Below are positions 16,896 to 24,983 of a stretch of 64,000 nucleotides of DNA, in pieces. The DNA lies in the NCBI GenBank assembly GCA_003021105.1, contig PXRG01000015.1:83726-147725 (forward strand), in the 5' to 3' direction. The notes below the pieces were generated by a model, which was given only the letters and a program-made list of their open reading frames with translations, was not told where the DNA came from and did not search any database. This DNA is from Halobacteriales archaeon QS_1_68_17 (GTDB taxonomy: Archaea; Halobacteriota; Halobacteria; Halobacteriales; Haloarculaceae). Each line of letters begins with the position of its first letter. Position 1 is the first letter of the stretch. The translations under genes and the position numbers were made by a program.

Positions 16896-18602
16896 ATGGT
16901 AACTGGCGGCATCGACGTGGCGCTGTTGGTCGATCTGCTCGCGGTGTTCATCATCGCCGCGGTCGTCGGAATCCTCGTCGCAAAGGTGGGTCGATTCCCC
17001 TACACGGTCGCGCTTTTGCTCGCGGGGGTCGCCGCCTCCGTCCTGGGGGTGACCGTCGACATCGAACTCTCCCACGACCTCATTCTGCTCGTTTTGCTCC
17101 CGCCGCTCCTCTTCGAGGGGGCGGCGACGACCGACCTGGAACGGTTCCGCCGGAACCTGGCCCCGATCCTGACGCTGGCGGTCCCCGGGCTTTTGATCTC
17201 GATCGCGGTCCTCGGGACTCTCGGGACCGTCGCCTTCGGGTTCGCGCCGCTGGTGGCGTTGCTTTTCGCCGCGATGATCCTGCCGACCGACCCCGTCTCG
17301 GTGCTGGCGCTGTTCGAGGAACTGGGCGCGCCCGACAGGCTGGCGGTGCTCGTCGAGGGCGAGAGCCTCATCAACGACGGCGTCGGGGTCGTCGTGTTCA
17401 CCGCGTTGCTGACGCTCGTCGTCGAGGGCGCGACCACGAGTACGCTGCTCGATCCCGCGACGCTCTGGAACACGGCCGTCGAGATCGCCGTGGTGAGCGC
17501 GGGGGGCCTGATCGTCGGCCTCGGGGCCGGCTACGTCGTCTACCGGGTAATGGTGAACCTCGACGAGCACATGACCGAGATCGTGCTGACGATCGTCCTC
17601 GCCTACGGATCGTTCATCCTCGCGGAGCACTACCTCGGCGTCAGCGGCGTCATTGCGACCGTCGTCGCCGGCCTGTTCGTCGGGAACCGCGGCGCGGACT
17701 ACGCGATGAGCTCGCGGACGAAGATCTCCGTCTTCAACACCTGGGAGACCGGCGCGTTCATCGTCAACACGTTCATCTTCGTGATGATCGGCGTCGTCAC
17801 GCCGATCCGGAACCTCCTGGCCCACGCCGACATGATTCTCGTCGCCATCCCGCTGGTGCTGGTCGCGCGTGCGGCCGTGGTCTACCCCCTGACCGCGCTG
17901 GTCAACCGGTTCTCAGAACCGACCGTCTCCCGGTCGTACCAGCACGTCATGGTGTGGGGCGGGCTCCACGCCTCGATCCCAATCGCGCTGGTGCTCGGCC
18001 TGCCGACCGAGGGCATCCTCACGCCCGACCTCCGGACCGACCTGCGGGCGATGGTGTTCGCGGTCGCCGCGTTCAGTCTCGTCGTCCAGGGGCTGACGAT
18101 GGGGCGGTTGCTCGACCGCCTCGGCGTCGTCACCAGGAGCGACGCCGAGGAACTGTTCGAGTTGCTCGTCGGCCGGTCCAGGGCCGTCGACGCCGCCCTG
18201 GAGGCCGCGGCCGAACTCCACGACCGGGGGGACATCCCGCGCGAGGTCTACGAGGACTTCACCGCCGAGTACGAACGCGAGAAGGCCGACCTCGACGACG
18301 CCATCTCCCAACTGCTCGACGAGAACCCCCAACTGCGACGCGAACAGCTGCTGACGGCCGAACGACAGGTGCTCCAGCGGGAGAAGAGCGCGATCATGGG
18401 TACCGTCCGGACTGGCACCGTCGGCGACGACGTCGGGGAACGGCTGCTCGAAGAGGTCTACATCAAGCTCGACCGGCTTCACGAGGGCGAAAGTACCGTG
18501 GAGGCCGACCGGGAGGCCTACGAGGAGTTCTGGCGCTCGCGGGCCGCCGACTACGGCCTCGACGGCGTCGCCGTCCCGGACGCCGAGCCGGCCGAACGGT
18601 AG
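16896..18602 (+). CDS. nhaP: Na+/H+ antiporter, NhaP/CPA1 family
   Basis: A 568-residue membrane protein exchanging sodium for protons. About 12 hydrophobic segments fill residues 10-405; the ion-binding motifs are ILPTDPVSVLALFEELG and VEGESLINDGVGVVVFTA (the ND pair), followed by GLHASIPIALVLGLP. The C-terminal 150 residues are hydrophilic and probably coiled coil (REVYEDFTAEYEREKADLDD), a likely cytosolic regulatory tail. ATG 16896 is chosen because it begins immediately before the first membrane helix; upstream codons run through the tandem repeat. A salt-export role fits a halophile. Confidence 0.92.
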   Translation: MVTGGIDVALLVDLLAVFIIAAVVGILVAKVGRFPYTVALLLAGVAASVLGVTVDIELSHDLILLVLLPPLLFEGAATTDLERFRRNLAPILTLAVPGLLISIAVLGTLGTVAFGFAPLVALLFAAMILPTDPVSVLALFEELGAPDRLAVLVEGESLINDGVGVVVFTALLTLVVEGATTSTLLDPATLWNTAVEIAVVSAGGLIVGLGAGYVVYRVMVNLDEHMTEIVLTIVLAYGSFILAEHYLGVSGVIATVVAGLFVGNRGADYAMSSRTKISVFNTWETGAFIVNTFIFVMIGVVTPIRNLLAHADMILVAIPLVLVARAAVVYPLTALVNRFSEPTVSRSYQHVMVWGGLHASIPIALVLGLPTEGILTPDLRTDLRAMVFAVAAFSLVVQGLTMGRLLDRLGVVTRSDAEELFELLVGRSRAVDAALEAAAELHDRGDIPREVYEDFTAEYEREKADLDDAISQLLDENPQLRREQLLTAERQVLQREKSAIMGTVRTGTVGDDVGERLLEEVYIKLDRLHEGESTVEADREAYEEFWRSRAADYGLDGVAVPDAEPAER

Positions 18603-18756
18603 CTGGTCGACCGCCTCGGCAGCGGCGTCTCGTCGGAACGGTCCCGCCGCTCGCGCGGCGACCCCGCGGTTTGCTATAGCGGATAGCGGTGTACGCGTCC
18701 CGCCTCGGGGACCGGGATGGCAAAGAGTTACGGCTCTCGGCGGTCGATTCGGGGGT

Positions 18757-19848
18757 ATGCCCCAACGGGAAACCCCCCTGCACGACGCACACGCCGACTC
18801 CGGGGCGTCGTTTACGGATTTCGGCGGGTGGGACATGCCGGTCGAGTTCGACTCGATCCGGACCGAACACGCCGCGGTCCGCGAGTCGGCCGGCAAGTTC
18901 GACGTCTCGCACATGGGCGAGATCGCCGTGTCGGGTCCCGACGCGGCCGCCCTGATGCAACGGCTCGTGACGAACGACGTCGAGCGTCTCGATCCCGGCG
19001 AGGCGCTGTACGCGGCTATCGTCGACCCCAAGGGGATCATGCTCGACGACACCATCGTCTACCGACCGCCCGAGGAGGGAAACCACGACTGGCTGTTCGT
19101 GCCCAACGCCGGCCACGACGGGGAGATGTACGACCGCTGGCAGTCACACCGCGACGAGTGGGGACTCGACGCCACGGTCGAGAACGTGACCGAATCGTAC
19201 GGCATGATCGCCCTCCAGGGGCCGGACAGCGAGTCGTTGCTGGCCGCCGAGACGGACGCCGACCTCGCCGCTCTCGGCCACAACGACCACGTCTTCGCCG
19301 ACGTGGCGGGCGTCGAGTCGATGGTCGCACGCGGCGGCTACACCGGCGAGGACGGCTTCGAGTTGCTGGTCCCGTGGGACGAGGCCGGGACCGTCTGGTC
19401 TGCGCTGGACTGCCAGCCCTGCGGGCTGGGCGCGCGCGACACGCTCCGGCTGGAGATGGGTTTTCTCCTCTCGGGCCAGGAGTTCGATCCCGAATCCGAA
19501 CCCCGCACCCCCTACGAGGCCGGGATCGGGTGGACGGTCGCCCTCGACACCCCGTTCGTCGGGCGGGACGCCCTCGAACGCGTCGACGCCGAGGGCGTCG
19601 CGGAGGAACTGGTCGGCGTCGAGATGATCGACCGCGGCATCCCCCGCCACGGGTACGACCTCAGAATCCCCGGAGGCGACGACGTCGGCCACCTCACGAG
19701 CGGCACCATGAGCCCGACGCTCGGGCGCGGGATCGGCCTCGGGTACGTCGGGGTCGATCACGCCGACCCCGGGACGGAGGTCCGGGTCGTCGTCCGCGGC
19801 GAACCGAAAAAGGCACGGATCACCGTGCCCCCATTCCTAGACCGATGA
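18757..19848 (+). CDS. gcvT: Glycine cleavage system T protein (aminomethyltransferase)
   Basis: Transfers the methylene group from the aminomethyl-lipoyl H protein to tetrahydrofolate (or analogue), releasing ammonia. The 363-residue protein shows the family segments [55 protein letters not shown] and [13 protein letters not shown]. Start ATG 18757. Its stop overlaps the gcvH ATG (ATGA), so the two are coupled. The P-protein subunits gcvPA/gcvPB are about 7 kb away on the other strand. Confidence 0.96.
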   Translation: MPQRETPLHDAHADSGASFTDFGGWDMPVEFDSIRTEHAAVRESAGKFDVSHMGEIAVSGPDAAALMQRLVTNDVERLDPGEALYAAIVDPKGIMLDDTIVYRPPEEGNHDWLFVPNAGHDGEMYDRWQSHRDEWGLDATVENVTESYGMIALQGPDSESLLAAETDADLAALGHNDHVFADVAGVESMVARGGYTGEDGFELLVPWDEAGTVWSALDCQPCGLGARDTLRLEMGFLLSGQEFDPESEPRTPYEAGIGWTVALDTPFVGRDALERVDAEGVAEELVGVEMIDRGIPRHGYDLRIPGGDDVGHLTSGTMSPTLGRGIGLGYVGVDHADPGTEVRVVVRGEPKKARITVPPFLDR

Positions 19849-20228
19849 GCTTCGAGATTCCCGAGGACTGCCGGTTCCTGGAGTCCCACGAGTGGGCGCG
19901 CGCCGAGAACGGGACCGTCCGGGTCGGCATCTCCGACTTCGCACAGGACGAACTCGGCGACATCGTCTTCGTGGAACTGCCGGGGGAAGGCGACGCGGTC
20001 GCCAGGGGCGAGGACTTCGGCGTCATCGAGAGCATCAAGGCCGTCTCGGACCTCTACACGCCGGTCTCGGGGACGGTCGCGGCCGCCAACGACGACCTCG
20101 TCGACGCGCCGGAACTGGTCAACGACGACCCGTACGGCGACGGCTGGATGATCGAGGTCGACCCCGACGACGAGTCGGAACTCGACGACCTGCTCTCGCC
20201 CGACGAGTACGAGGCACAGATCGACTGA
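19845..20228 (+). CDS. gcvH: Glycine cleavage system H protein (lipoyl carrier)
   Basis: A 127-residue lipoylated carrier that shuttles the aminomethyl group between P, T and L proteins. The lipoyl lysine is in [19 protein letters not shown], about residue 65, with the flanking [11 protein letters not shown] and GWMIEVDP segments of the family. ATG 19845 overlaps the gcvT stop. Length is normal for GcvH. Confidence 0.96.
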   Translation: MSFEIPEDCRFLESHEWARAENGTVRVGISDFAQDELGDIVFVELPGEGDAVARGEDFGVIESIKAVSDLYTPVSGTVAAANDDLVDAPELVNDDPYGDGWMIEVDPDDESELDDLLSPDEYEAQID

Positions 20229-20353
20229 TCCTTCTCGCCACGTCCGGGATCGCCACCGGTCGAGGGCCCCCGTTTCGCTCCCGGCGATAAATCACATGCC
20301 TGTTTATCGATCCCGTTGCGCGCTGTATCGGTCGCGCCAGGATCTGGATGGGC

Positions 20354-20446
20354 GCGTCGACCCCGGTCTCTGGATCGCGCCGACGACGGCCTCTCGATCG
20401 CGTCGACCCCGGTCGGTCGCGCCGACGAGGCCGGGACGGGATCGGT
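20354..20446 (+). repeat. Imperfect tandem duplication of about 46 bp
   Basis: The 15-mer GCGTCGACCCCGGTC occurs at 20354-20368 and again at 20400-20414, and each copy is followed by a similar CGCGCCGACGA stretch. The duplication fills most of the 223-bp gap between the convergent gcvH and P19-like genes. No open frame or clear terminator is seen; it may be a simple slippage repeat in the shared 3' region. Confidence 0.55.
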
Positions 20447-20452
20447 CGCGGT

Positions 20453-21502
20453 CTAGACCGTCAGCGTCGCCGGCGAGAACTCGAAGAAGGCGGTCTCGTA
20501 GCCCTCGTGGCGGGCCACCTGCGGCGGCGCGCCGACGGAGAGTTCGAGCGCGTCACCCGACTCGATCCCGTCGACGACCGCGCCGTAGTGGTACCGGAGG
20601 TCCGGGTCGAGCGTGGCGTCGAGGGGTCCCTCGAAGACCGTCTCGCCCTCCCGTTCTATCGTCCCGGACAGCGACATCATCGGGATCGGATAGCGGTTGT
20701 ACGGCGTGCGCGCCGAGACGGCCAGGTACGACCCCGACCCGTCCACGCCCGCCGGCGTCGAGTCCAGGACTGTGGCGACGAACGCCGCGTCCCCGCTTTT
20801 CGTCTCCCCGATGACACGGCCCGGCAACTGGTCGGCCGGCGGGAGCTGCGTCGCCATCTCTCCCATGGGCTCGACGGCCCCGCGCTGGCCCTTCCGGTCG
20901 TCGAGCGTCCGGAAGTCGATGTTCTCGACCGCGTCGCTGCTGTACTCCAGCGGGACGGTAATCGAGCGCGACTCGGCGAATGCCCCCTGGAAGTCGCCGG
21001 TCTTCCTGGCTCCGACCGGGCCGAACGTGACGCCCACCTCGTAGGTGCCGTCGCCGTCCAGCGCAACGTTGTCCCCGAAGTGCATCCCCATGTTCTGCGA
21101 GAGCATCGGCCACATCGACTTCGAGACGACCGTCTCCCCGCCCTTCCGGACCTCGATGCCGGCGTTCGACGTCGGGAGCGCGACGCCGGTCTCGGTGTCC
21201 CGGACGGTCACCATCAGGTGGACCGAGTCGTTTTCGCCGATCCGGATCCGTTTGCGGTTCGTCCCGGTGACGACCCAGAACCGGTGTGGATAGCTGTACG
21301 AGAGCCCGAACCGGTAGCGGCCGGCGGTGCTCCCGTCGACCATCTTCATCCCCTCGACGTGGGTCGGGACGTAGACCGCATCCGGACGATCCTCCACCAG
21401 CGGCGGCGTGCGGACCGACCGCGTCTGGAGGAGTCCCCCGCACCCCGCGGTCACCCCCCCCGCGGCGGTCGCACCCGCCGCCAGGAAGCTACGCCTGTTC
21501 AT
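20453..21502 (-). CDS. Tat lipoprotein related to the P19/Tp34 iron-uptake family
   Basis: A 349-residue exported protein. The signal NRRSFLAAGATAAGG has a twin arginine and ends in TAGC, a lipobox, so it should be Tat-exported and lipid-anchored. The first half resembles the P19/Tp34 periplasmic metal-binding fold (EGMKMV near residue 50, YPHRFWVVTG, and MGMHFGDNVALDGDGTYEVG near residue 140, where P19 proteins place metal-binding Met and His). The second half repeats a beta-sandwich-like domain. In bacteria P19 works with an iron permease. The neighbour upstream is a DyP-like Tat protein, so an iron role is inferred. Confidence 0.7.
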   Translation of the reverse strand: MNRRSFLAAGATAAGGVTAGCGGLLQTRSVRTPPLVEDRPDAVYVPTHVEGMKMVDGSTAGRYRFGLSYSYPHRFWVVTGTNRKRIRIGENDSVHLMVTVRDTETGVALPTSNAGIEVRKGGETVVSKSMWPMLSQNMGMHFGDNVALDGDGTYEVGVTFGPVGARKTGDFQGAFAESRSITVPLEYSSDAVENIDFRTLDDRKGQRGAVEPMGEMATQLPPADQLPGRVIGETKSGDAAFVATVLDSTPAGVDGSGSYLAVSARTPYNRYPIPMMSLSGTIEREGETVFEGPLDATLDPDLRYHYGAVVDGIESGDALELSVGAPPQVARHEGYETAFFEFSPATLTV

Positions 21503-21686
21503 ACGCCGCCCTTGGGAGCGGCCACCTAAGCGGGTTCTGGTACGGAACTCGAACGTGCTCGGCGCGCTCTGTCGGCCACACGCTGGCGGGCCCGTCGTCC
21601 CGGTACCGGATGAGCCGGTCCCCGGACGACGACGTCACGCCGTCAACCGGCCGGCGGACGCGCCAGTTACGCCGTCGGCGGGTCCG

Positions 21687-22973
21687 TCAGCCGGTCGGTG
21701 TCGGGAGCGCGCGGCGGTCGCGCGGCGGGAGGAGGTAGTTCCCGCGCCGTTCGACGGTCAGGTACTGGAGGATGCCGTTGTTGGTACGCTGTCCGACGGC
21801 GGCCGAGTCGGCCACGTCCGTGCCGTTCATCCGGCTCCGCGTGGCCACGAAGTCGCCGATCGACCGCTGGAGCGAGAGGAAATGGACCGTCGCCGCGTCG
21901 TCGTCCGTCGAGTCGAAGTCCCGGCGGAGGATCACCGGCGAGCCGTCTTCCCTGGCCCGCGCGGCCTTCTGCGCGTGGCCGACGACGCCCGTCTCGCGGG
22001 CGTCTTCCCCGGCGTGGGCCGGACAGCCGGTCGCCGCCATCCCGTTGTCGTCGCCGAGGTTCTCGCCGACCCCCTCGACGCGGTTCTCCTCGGCGTGGGC
22101 CGGACAGAACATCGTGGCGACGCGGTGGTAGCGGCTGTCCTGTTCGTACCACTGCTGGAGGTGGAGCCTGATTTTCGAGATGTGCTGGGTCGTGCCGCCC
22201 GCGAACGGGCCCTCCCGGATGGTGACCCGGTCCTCACTGGCCTGGCTCTTCTCGAACCCCGACTTGAACCCCATGTAGAGGGGGGCGTCCTCGTCGACCG
22301 GCTCCGACTCCGGGATGCCCTCGACGTCCTGGTTCTCGGCCGGGAGTCCGGGGCCGATAAATCCCGTCCGGCGGTCGGACTGCTCGAACACCCCTTCGAG
22401 GGTCGCATCGACCGCGACCCCGTTGAGGGTCTCTCTCTCCCCGAACAGCGCCTGTTCGGCCGCCAGTACGACCGAGCCGTAGTTGCTCGCCAGGTGGACG
22501 ACGGCGTCGGGCGTGTCCAGGTCGGGGTCCTCGAAGGGAGCCAGCGCCGTCGGCTCCGGCAACCCGACCGACCCGGGGAGCGACTCGTCGAACCGGTCGA
22601 AGTACGCCCGGGAGTAGCTGACGGTCCACAGCAGTCCCTCGCCACCGCGCGCGTAGGCCCGGTCCAGCGAGGCCAGCGCCCGCTCGACGGTCTCGCGGTC
22701 CCCGGCGGTCGGCGATCCGTCGCGCCCGTAGTCGAGGTAGAGCATCAGTCGGTGTCGCGGCGGCACGTGGTTGCCGTGGTCGTCGGTTTCGAGCGCCCCG
22801 TTCCAGGCGTGCTGGCGGTCGGGAAGCGACGACGGGTCCGACCCCCGGTCGAGGTCGGGCGACCCCTCGCGGTCGAGACAGGCCGCGAGGGCTGCCGACC
22901 CTCCGATCGCCACCGCGGACTTCACGAACGCGCGCCGCGACAACCCCCGTTTCCCGCCGTGCCGTGTCATCAC
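21687..22973 (-). CDS. Tat-exported DyP-peroxidase-like protein (DUF7405-type)
   Basis: A 428-residue protein with a Tat signal (SRRAFVKSAVAIGGSAALAA followed by Cys). Regions match dye-decolourising peroxidases: ISKIRLHLQQWYEQDSRYHR resembles the RRIRMHIETWD...E...GR block, and SPVILRRDFDSTDDDAATVH with FLSLQRSIGDFVATRSRMNG resembles the ILRRGY...F..YQ.D.. block near the heme site. The usual catalytic GxxDG is GFKSG here, so the distal aspartate appears to be missing. EfeB-type DyP proteins act in iron uptake. It lies in the same direction 184 nt before the P19-like lipoprotein. Confidence 0.72.
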   Translation of the reverse strand: MMTRHGGKRGLSRRAFVKSAVAIGGSAALAACLDREGSPDLDRGSDPSSLPDRQHAWNGALETDDHGNHVPPRHRLMLYLDYGRDGSPTAGDRETVERALASLDRAYARGGEGLLWTVSYSRAYFDRFDESLPGSVGLPEPTALAPFEDPDLDTPDAVVHLASNYGSVVLAAEQALFGERETLNGVAVDATLEGVFEQSDRRTGFIGPGLPAENQDVEGIPESEPVDEDAPLYMGFKSGFEKSQASEDRVTIREGPFAGGTTQHISKIRLHLQQWYEQDSRYHRVATMFCPAHAEENRVEGVGENLGDDNGMAATGCPAHAGEDARETGVVGHAQKAARAREDGSPVILRRDFDSTDDDAATVHFLSLQRSIGDFVATRSRMNGTDVADSAAVGQRTNNGILQYLTVERRGNYLLPPRDRRALPTPTG

Positions 22974-23075
22974 TCCCGCTAGGGGGCTGTCGACAAAGTG
23001 CGTTCTGGTACGCGTCTCGAAGTCGCGCGACCGGAAACCACCATCTTCAATTACGACAGCCGCCCATCAAGACAC

Positions 23076-23246
23076 ATGAGCCTGGAACTGGAGCACGACT
23101 GTCCGGTCTGTGGGGAATCGAAGACCTTCTACAAAGCCGGCAGTACGACCATGTACCTCGGGACGAAGGTGAAGTGGCACTGTCCGGACTGCGACTACGG
23201 GTTCGTCCGCATCGACGGCACGGTCGACACCAGCACCACGGCCTGA
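23076..23246 (+). CDS. Small zinc-ribbon protein
   Basis: A 56-residue protein: HDCPVCGESKTFYKAGS at the N-terminus and WHCPDCDYGFVRIDG near the end form two CPxC knuckles for one zinc. ATG 23076 is chosen because the first knuckle starts nine residues later. Similar haloarchaeal proteins are conserved but uncharacterised. Its TGA touches the left terminal repeat of the hairpin element at 23246-23327. Confidence 0.75.
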   Translation: MSLELEHDCPVCGESKTFYKAGSTTMYLGTKVKWHCPDCDYGFVRIDGTVDTSTTA

Positions 23247-23327
23247 TAGTGATTGCTGTAACGAATCACCGCGTCGACCGCGTTTCGTCGTGCGGTCGAT
23301 CCGGTACCGGCCTACAGCAATCACTAT
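23246..23327. repeat. 82-bp hairpin element with 15-bp perfect terminal inverted repeats
   Basis: The left end ATAGTGATTGCTGTA (23246-23260) is the exact reverse complement of the right end at 23313-23327. The interior contains a second inverted pair (CGACCGC and GCGGTCG), so the whole piece can fold. It sits between two convergent genes (stops at 23246 and 23336), so it could act as a bidirectional terminator, or be a MITE-like element. Its ends agree at 12 of 15 positions with those of the element at 30374-30483. No coding capacity. Confidence 0.75.
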
Positions 23328-23335
23328 GACAGGGG

Positions 23336-23968
23336 TCAGTCCGGCGAGCCGTTCTCCGGGATGTCGAGCGCTATCTCGAAGGCTTCCTCGTAGTCGAGCG
23401 ATCCCAGTGCGTCGGCCAGTTCGTCCCGGAGCGTCTGCAGTCGGTCGTCGAGCGTCGCGGCGTCCTCGCCGGCCCCGCTCGCCGCGAGCGACGCCCGTCG
23501 CCTCGACAGCGCGTAGTACTTCTCTAGTTTCGCCCGGTAGGTCGCCCTGAGCAGGAGGCGTTCGACCGTCCCCTCGAGTTCCGTTCTCGAAACTGGTTTC
23601 CGGAGTCTCGCGTCTGGAGGTGACCCCAGCGCCACGTCGCTGTCGACGTCGTGGGTGAGCACGCACACCTGACAAAGCAGTTCCCGGTTCCGGATCCGGT
23701 CGACAATCGACGCCGAGTCCAGGTCGGACATCTCGTCGTCGATGATGACGACGCCGACGTCGTCGTCGAGACTGTCCAGCGTCTCCCGGGCCGTGTACGC
23801 AGTCCGGACGGTGTACTGATCCCGCAGCGACGACGCGATGCGGTCGGTGACGGCCGGATCGCCGTCGGCGACCAGGATGACGCCGGGCGTCACGGCCCTG
23901 CCGTCCATTCTGCCTCCGTCTTTTCGTGATGTATCGTCGGTGTCTGCCACATTGCTCTCCCCGATCAC
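23336..23968 (-). CDS. Orphan response regulator with HalX domain
   Basis: A receiver domain (about residues 30-140) followed by a HalX domain. The receiver has ILVADGDPAVTDRIASSLRD, the phosphoacceptor region GVVIIDDEMSDLDS (D77 or D78) and the lysine in RLRKPVSRTELEG. The C-terminus RATYRAKLEKYYALSRRRAS matches HalX, a helical haloarchaeal output domain. No histidine kinase is adjacent. The start is uncertain: GTG 23968 gives only a 7-nt gap to the upstream gene, while ATG 23908 gives a tighter receiver. It is the second gene of a leftward pair with the DUF7504-like protein. Confidence 0.85.
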   Translation of the reverse strand: MIGESNVADTDDTSRKDGGRMDGRAVTPGVILVADGDPAVTDRIASSLRDQYTVRTAYTARETLDSLDDDVGVVIIDDEMSDLDSASIVDRIRNRELLCQVCVLTHDVDSDVALGSPPDARLRKPVSRTELEGTVERLLLRATYRAKLEKYYALSRRRASLAASGAGEDAATLDDRLQTLRDELADALGSLDYEEAFEIALDIPENGSPD

Positions 23969-23975
23969 TCCGGTG

Positions 23976-24605
23976 TCATCCCTCGGCGTCCTGCACCGAG
24001 GGGTCGCTGTCCCGGAGGTCGATCACGACGTCGAACAGACCCTCCAGCGTCGCGACCGTCTCGCGGTCGCAGGCGTCCGCGTCGAGGTGGTAGTGGGCGA
24101 GCCTACCCGCGCGGTCTACCTGGTCGGTGAGCACCTGGAGGAAGTAAAAGGCGGTCTCGACGCCGGTGTACTGGAGCACGTCGGTCAGGGAATGAAAACA
24201 AAACAGCGGACGGCCGTCGCCGGACACCGGGGCTAGGAACCGACCCAGGGTCGTCCCCAGTTCCCGGAGGTCCGTCGGATCGTCGACCGGTTCGACGTGG
24301 TAGCGGGCCTCGCCGTCGGGGAACGTCGATCCGTCGCCGGCGACCCCGTCCGCGGCGGCCGAGCGGGTCACGCTCTCGACGTCCACGACGGTCGTCGTCT
24401 CGAACGCCCCGGGATCGATACCGCTCCGGCGCAGGCGGTCCGCGGGCGACTCCACGAACGTACAGAACAGTGCGTGTGCGCCGGCAGGATCGTCCAGCAG
24501 CCGGGCACAGGCCTCGGATTCGCTGTTCGACATTGACGAGGACAGCAACAGCACGTTCGAAACGTCGTCGAACCGTTCCGTCTCGGCGTTGGCCTTCGTA
24601 CTCAT
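23976..24605 (-). CDS. DUF7504-like protein, degenerate RecA/KaiC-type fold
   Basis: A 209-residue protein. The first strand and loop NVLLLSSSMSNSESEACARL resembles a RecA/KaiC P-loop region but has no GKT/S, and LFCFHSLTDVLQYTGVETAF resembles the Walker-B-adjacent part of MEDS/KaiC-like proteins. This pattern fits the haloarchaeal DUF7504 family, usually next to HalX regulators. It probably binds a partner rather than ATP. ATG 24605 is preceded by a 7-2-7 palindrome about 40 nt upstream. It is the first gene of the pair with the HalX regulator. Confidence 0.68.
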   Translation of the reverse strand: MSTKANAETERFDDVSNVLLLSSSMSNSESEACARLLDDPAGAHALFCTFVESPADRLRRSGIDPGAFETTTVVDVESVTRSAAADGVAGDGSTFPDGEARYHVEPVDDPTDLRELGTTLGRFLAPVSGDGRPLFCFHSLTDVLQYTGVETAFYFLQVLTDQVDRAGRLAHYHLDADACDRETVATLEGLFDVVIDLRDSDPSVQDAEG

Positions 24606-24646
24606 GGTTTGTTTTGACGCTTCCGCCGTTCGCTCTAGCACTCAAT

Positions 24647-24662
24647 TAATCCCCAGGGATTA
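24647..24662. promoter_or_regulatory. 7-2-7 palindrome in an AT-rich divergent promoter region
   Basis: TAATCCC (24647-24653) and GGGATTA (24656-24662) are perfect inverted arms around CA. The palindrome opens a roughly 150-bp AT-rich stretch (24650-24800), rare in this GC-rich DNA, lying between the divergent DUF7504-like gene and the DUF7503-like gene. Position 42 nt before the DUF7504 start suggests an operator. TTAAATTTT near 24791-24799 may be the TATA box of the small gene. Function inferred. Confidence 0.5.
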
Positions 24663-24841
24663 GTAATTTGTGAATTTCATACCCAAAACATGTTGTTTCT
24701 ATTTGACAATAAAATCCAAAACCGACCGCAATGGCCGGTAACAATGATTATCGCATATTTATCTTATTTTATATTCGCTTAATTTCTGTTATTAAATTTT
24801 AGAAAAATTGAATCCAGATCGGGCCGATGGCCTAACTGGCT

Positions 24842-24982
24842 ATGAGCCAAGCACAAGACGCGGTCCGGAGCTACCTCGAAGAGAACCCCAAAATGATCGG
24901 CGTCCTCTTTACGATCCTGCTCCTCCTGGCGGAGGCGGGCCAGGTCGCCGGTGCCGGCATGTCGAGTACTGCTGGTCCCTGA
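24842..24982 (+). CDS. Small membrane peptide, DUF7503-like
   Basis: A 46-residue protein: a short amphipathic start (MSQAQDAVRSYLEENPK), then one hydrophobic segment, MIGVLFTILLLLAEAGQVAG, and a short tail ending in GP. This pattern matches the haloarchaeal DUF7503 family, short one-helix proteins encoded beside DUF7504 genes. Its stop at 24980-24982 lies 1 nt from the stop of the convergent CHAT gene. It is preceded by an AT-rich promoter region with TTAAATTTT about 45-50 nt upstream. Function unknown; a membrane anchor or signal partner for the adjacent proteins is possible. Confidence 0.7.
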   Translation: MSQAQDAVRSYLEENPKMIGVLFTILLLLAEAGQVAGAGMSSTAGP

Positions 24983-24983
24983 A

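Noticed and set aside
17913..19055. Long open frames opposite nhaP/gcvT and many other genes
   Set aside because: They are antisense or out-of-frame shadows caused by the high GC content; no family motif is present and they overlap clear genes.
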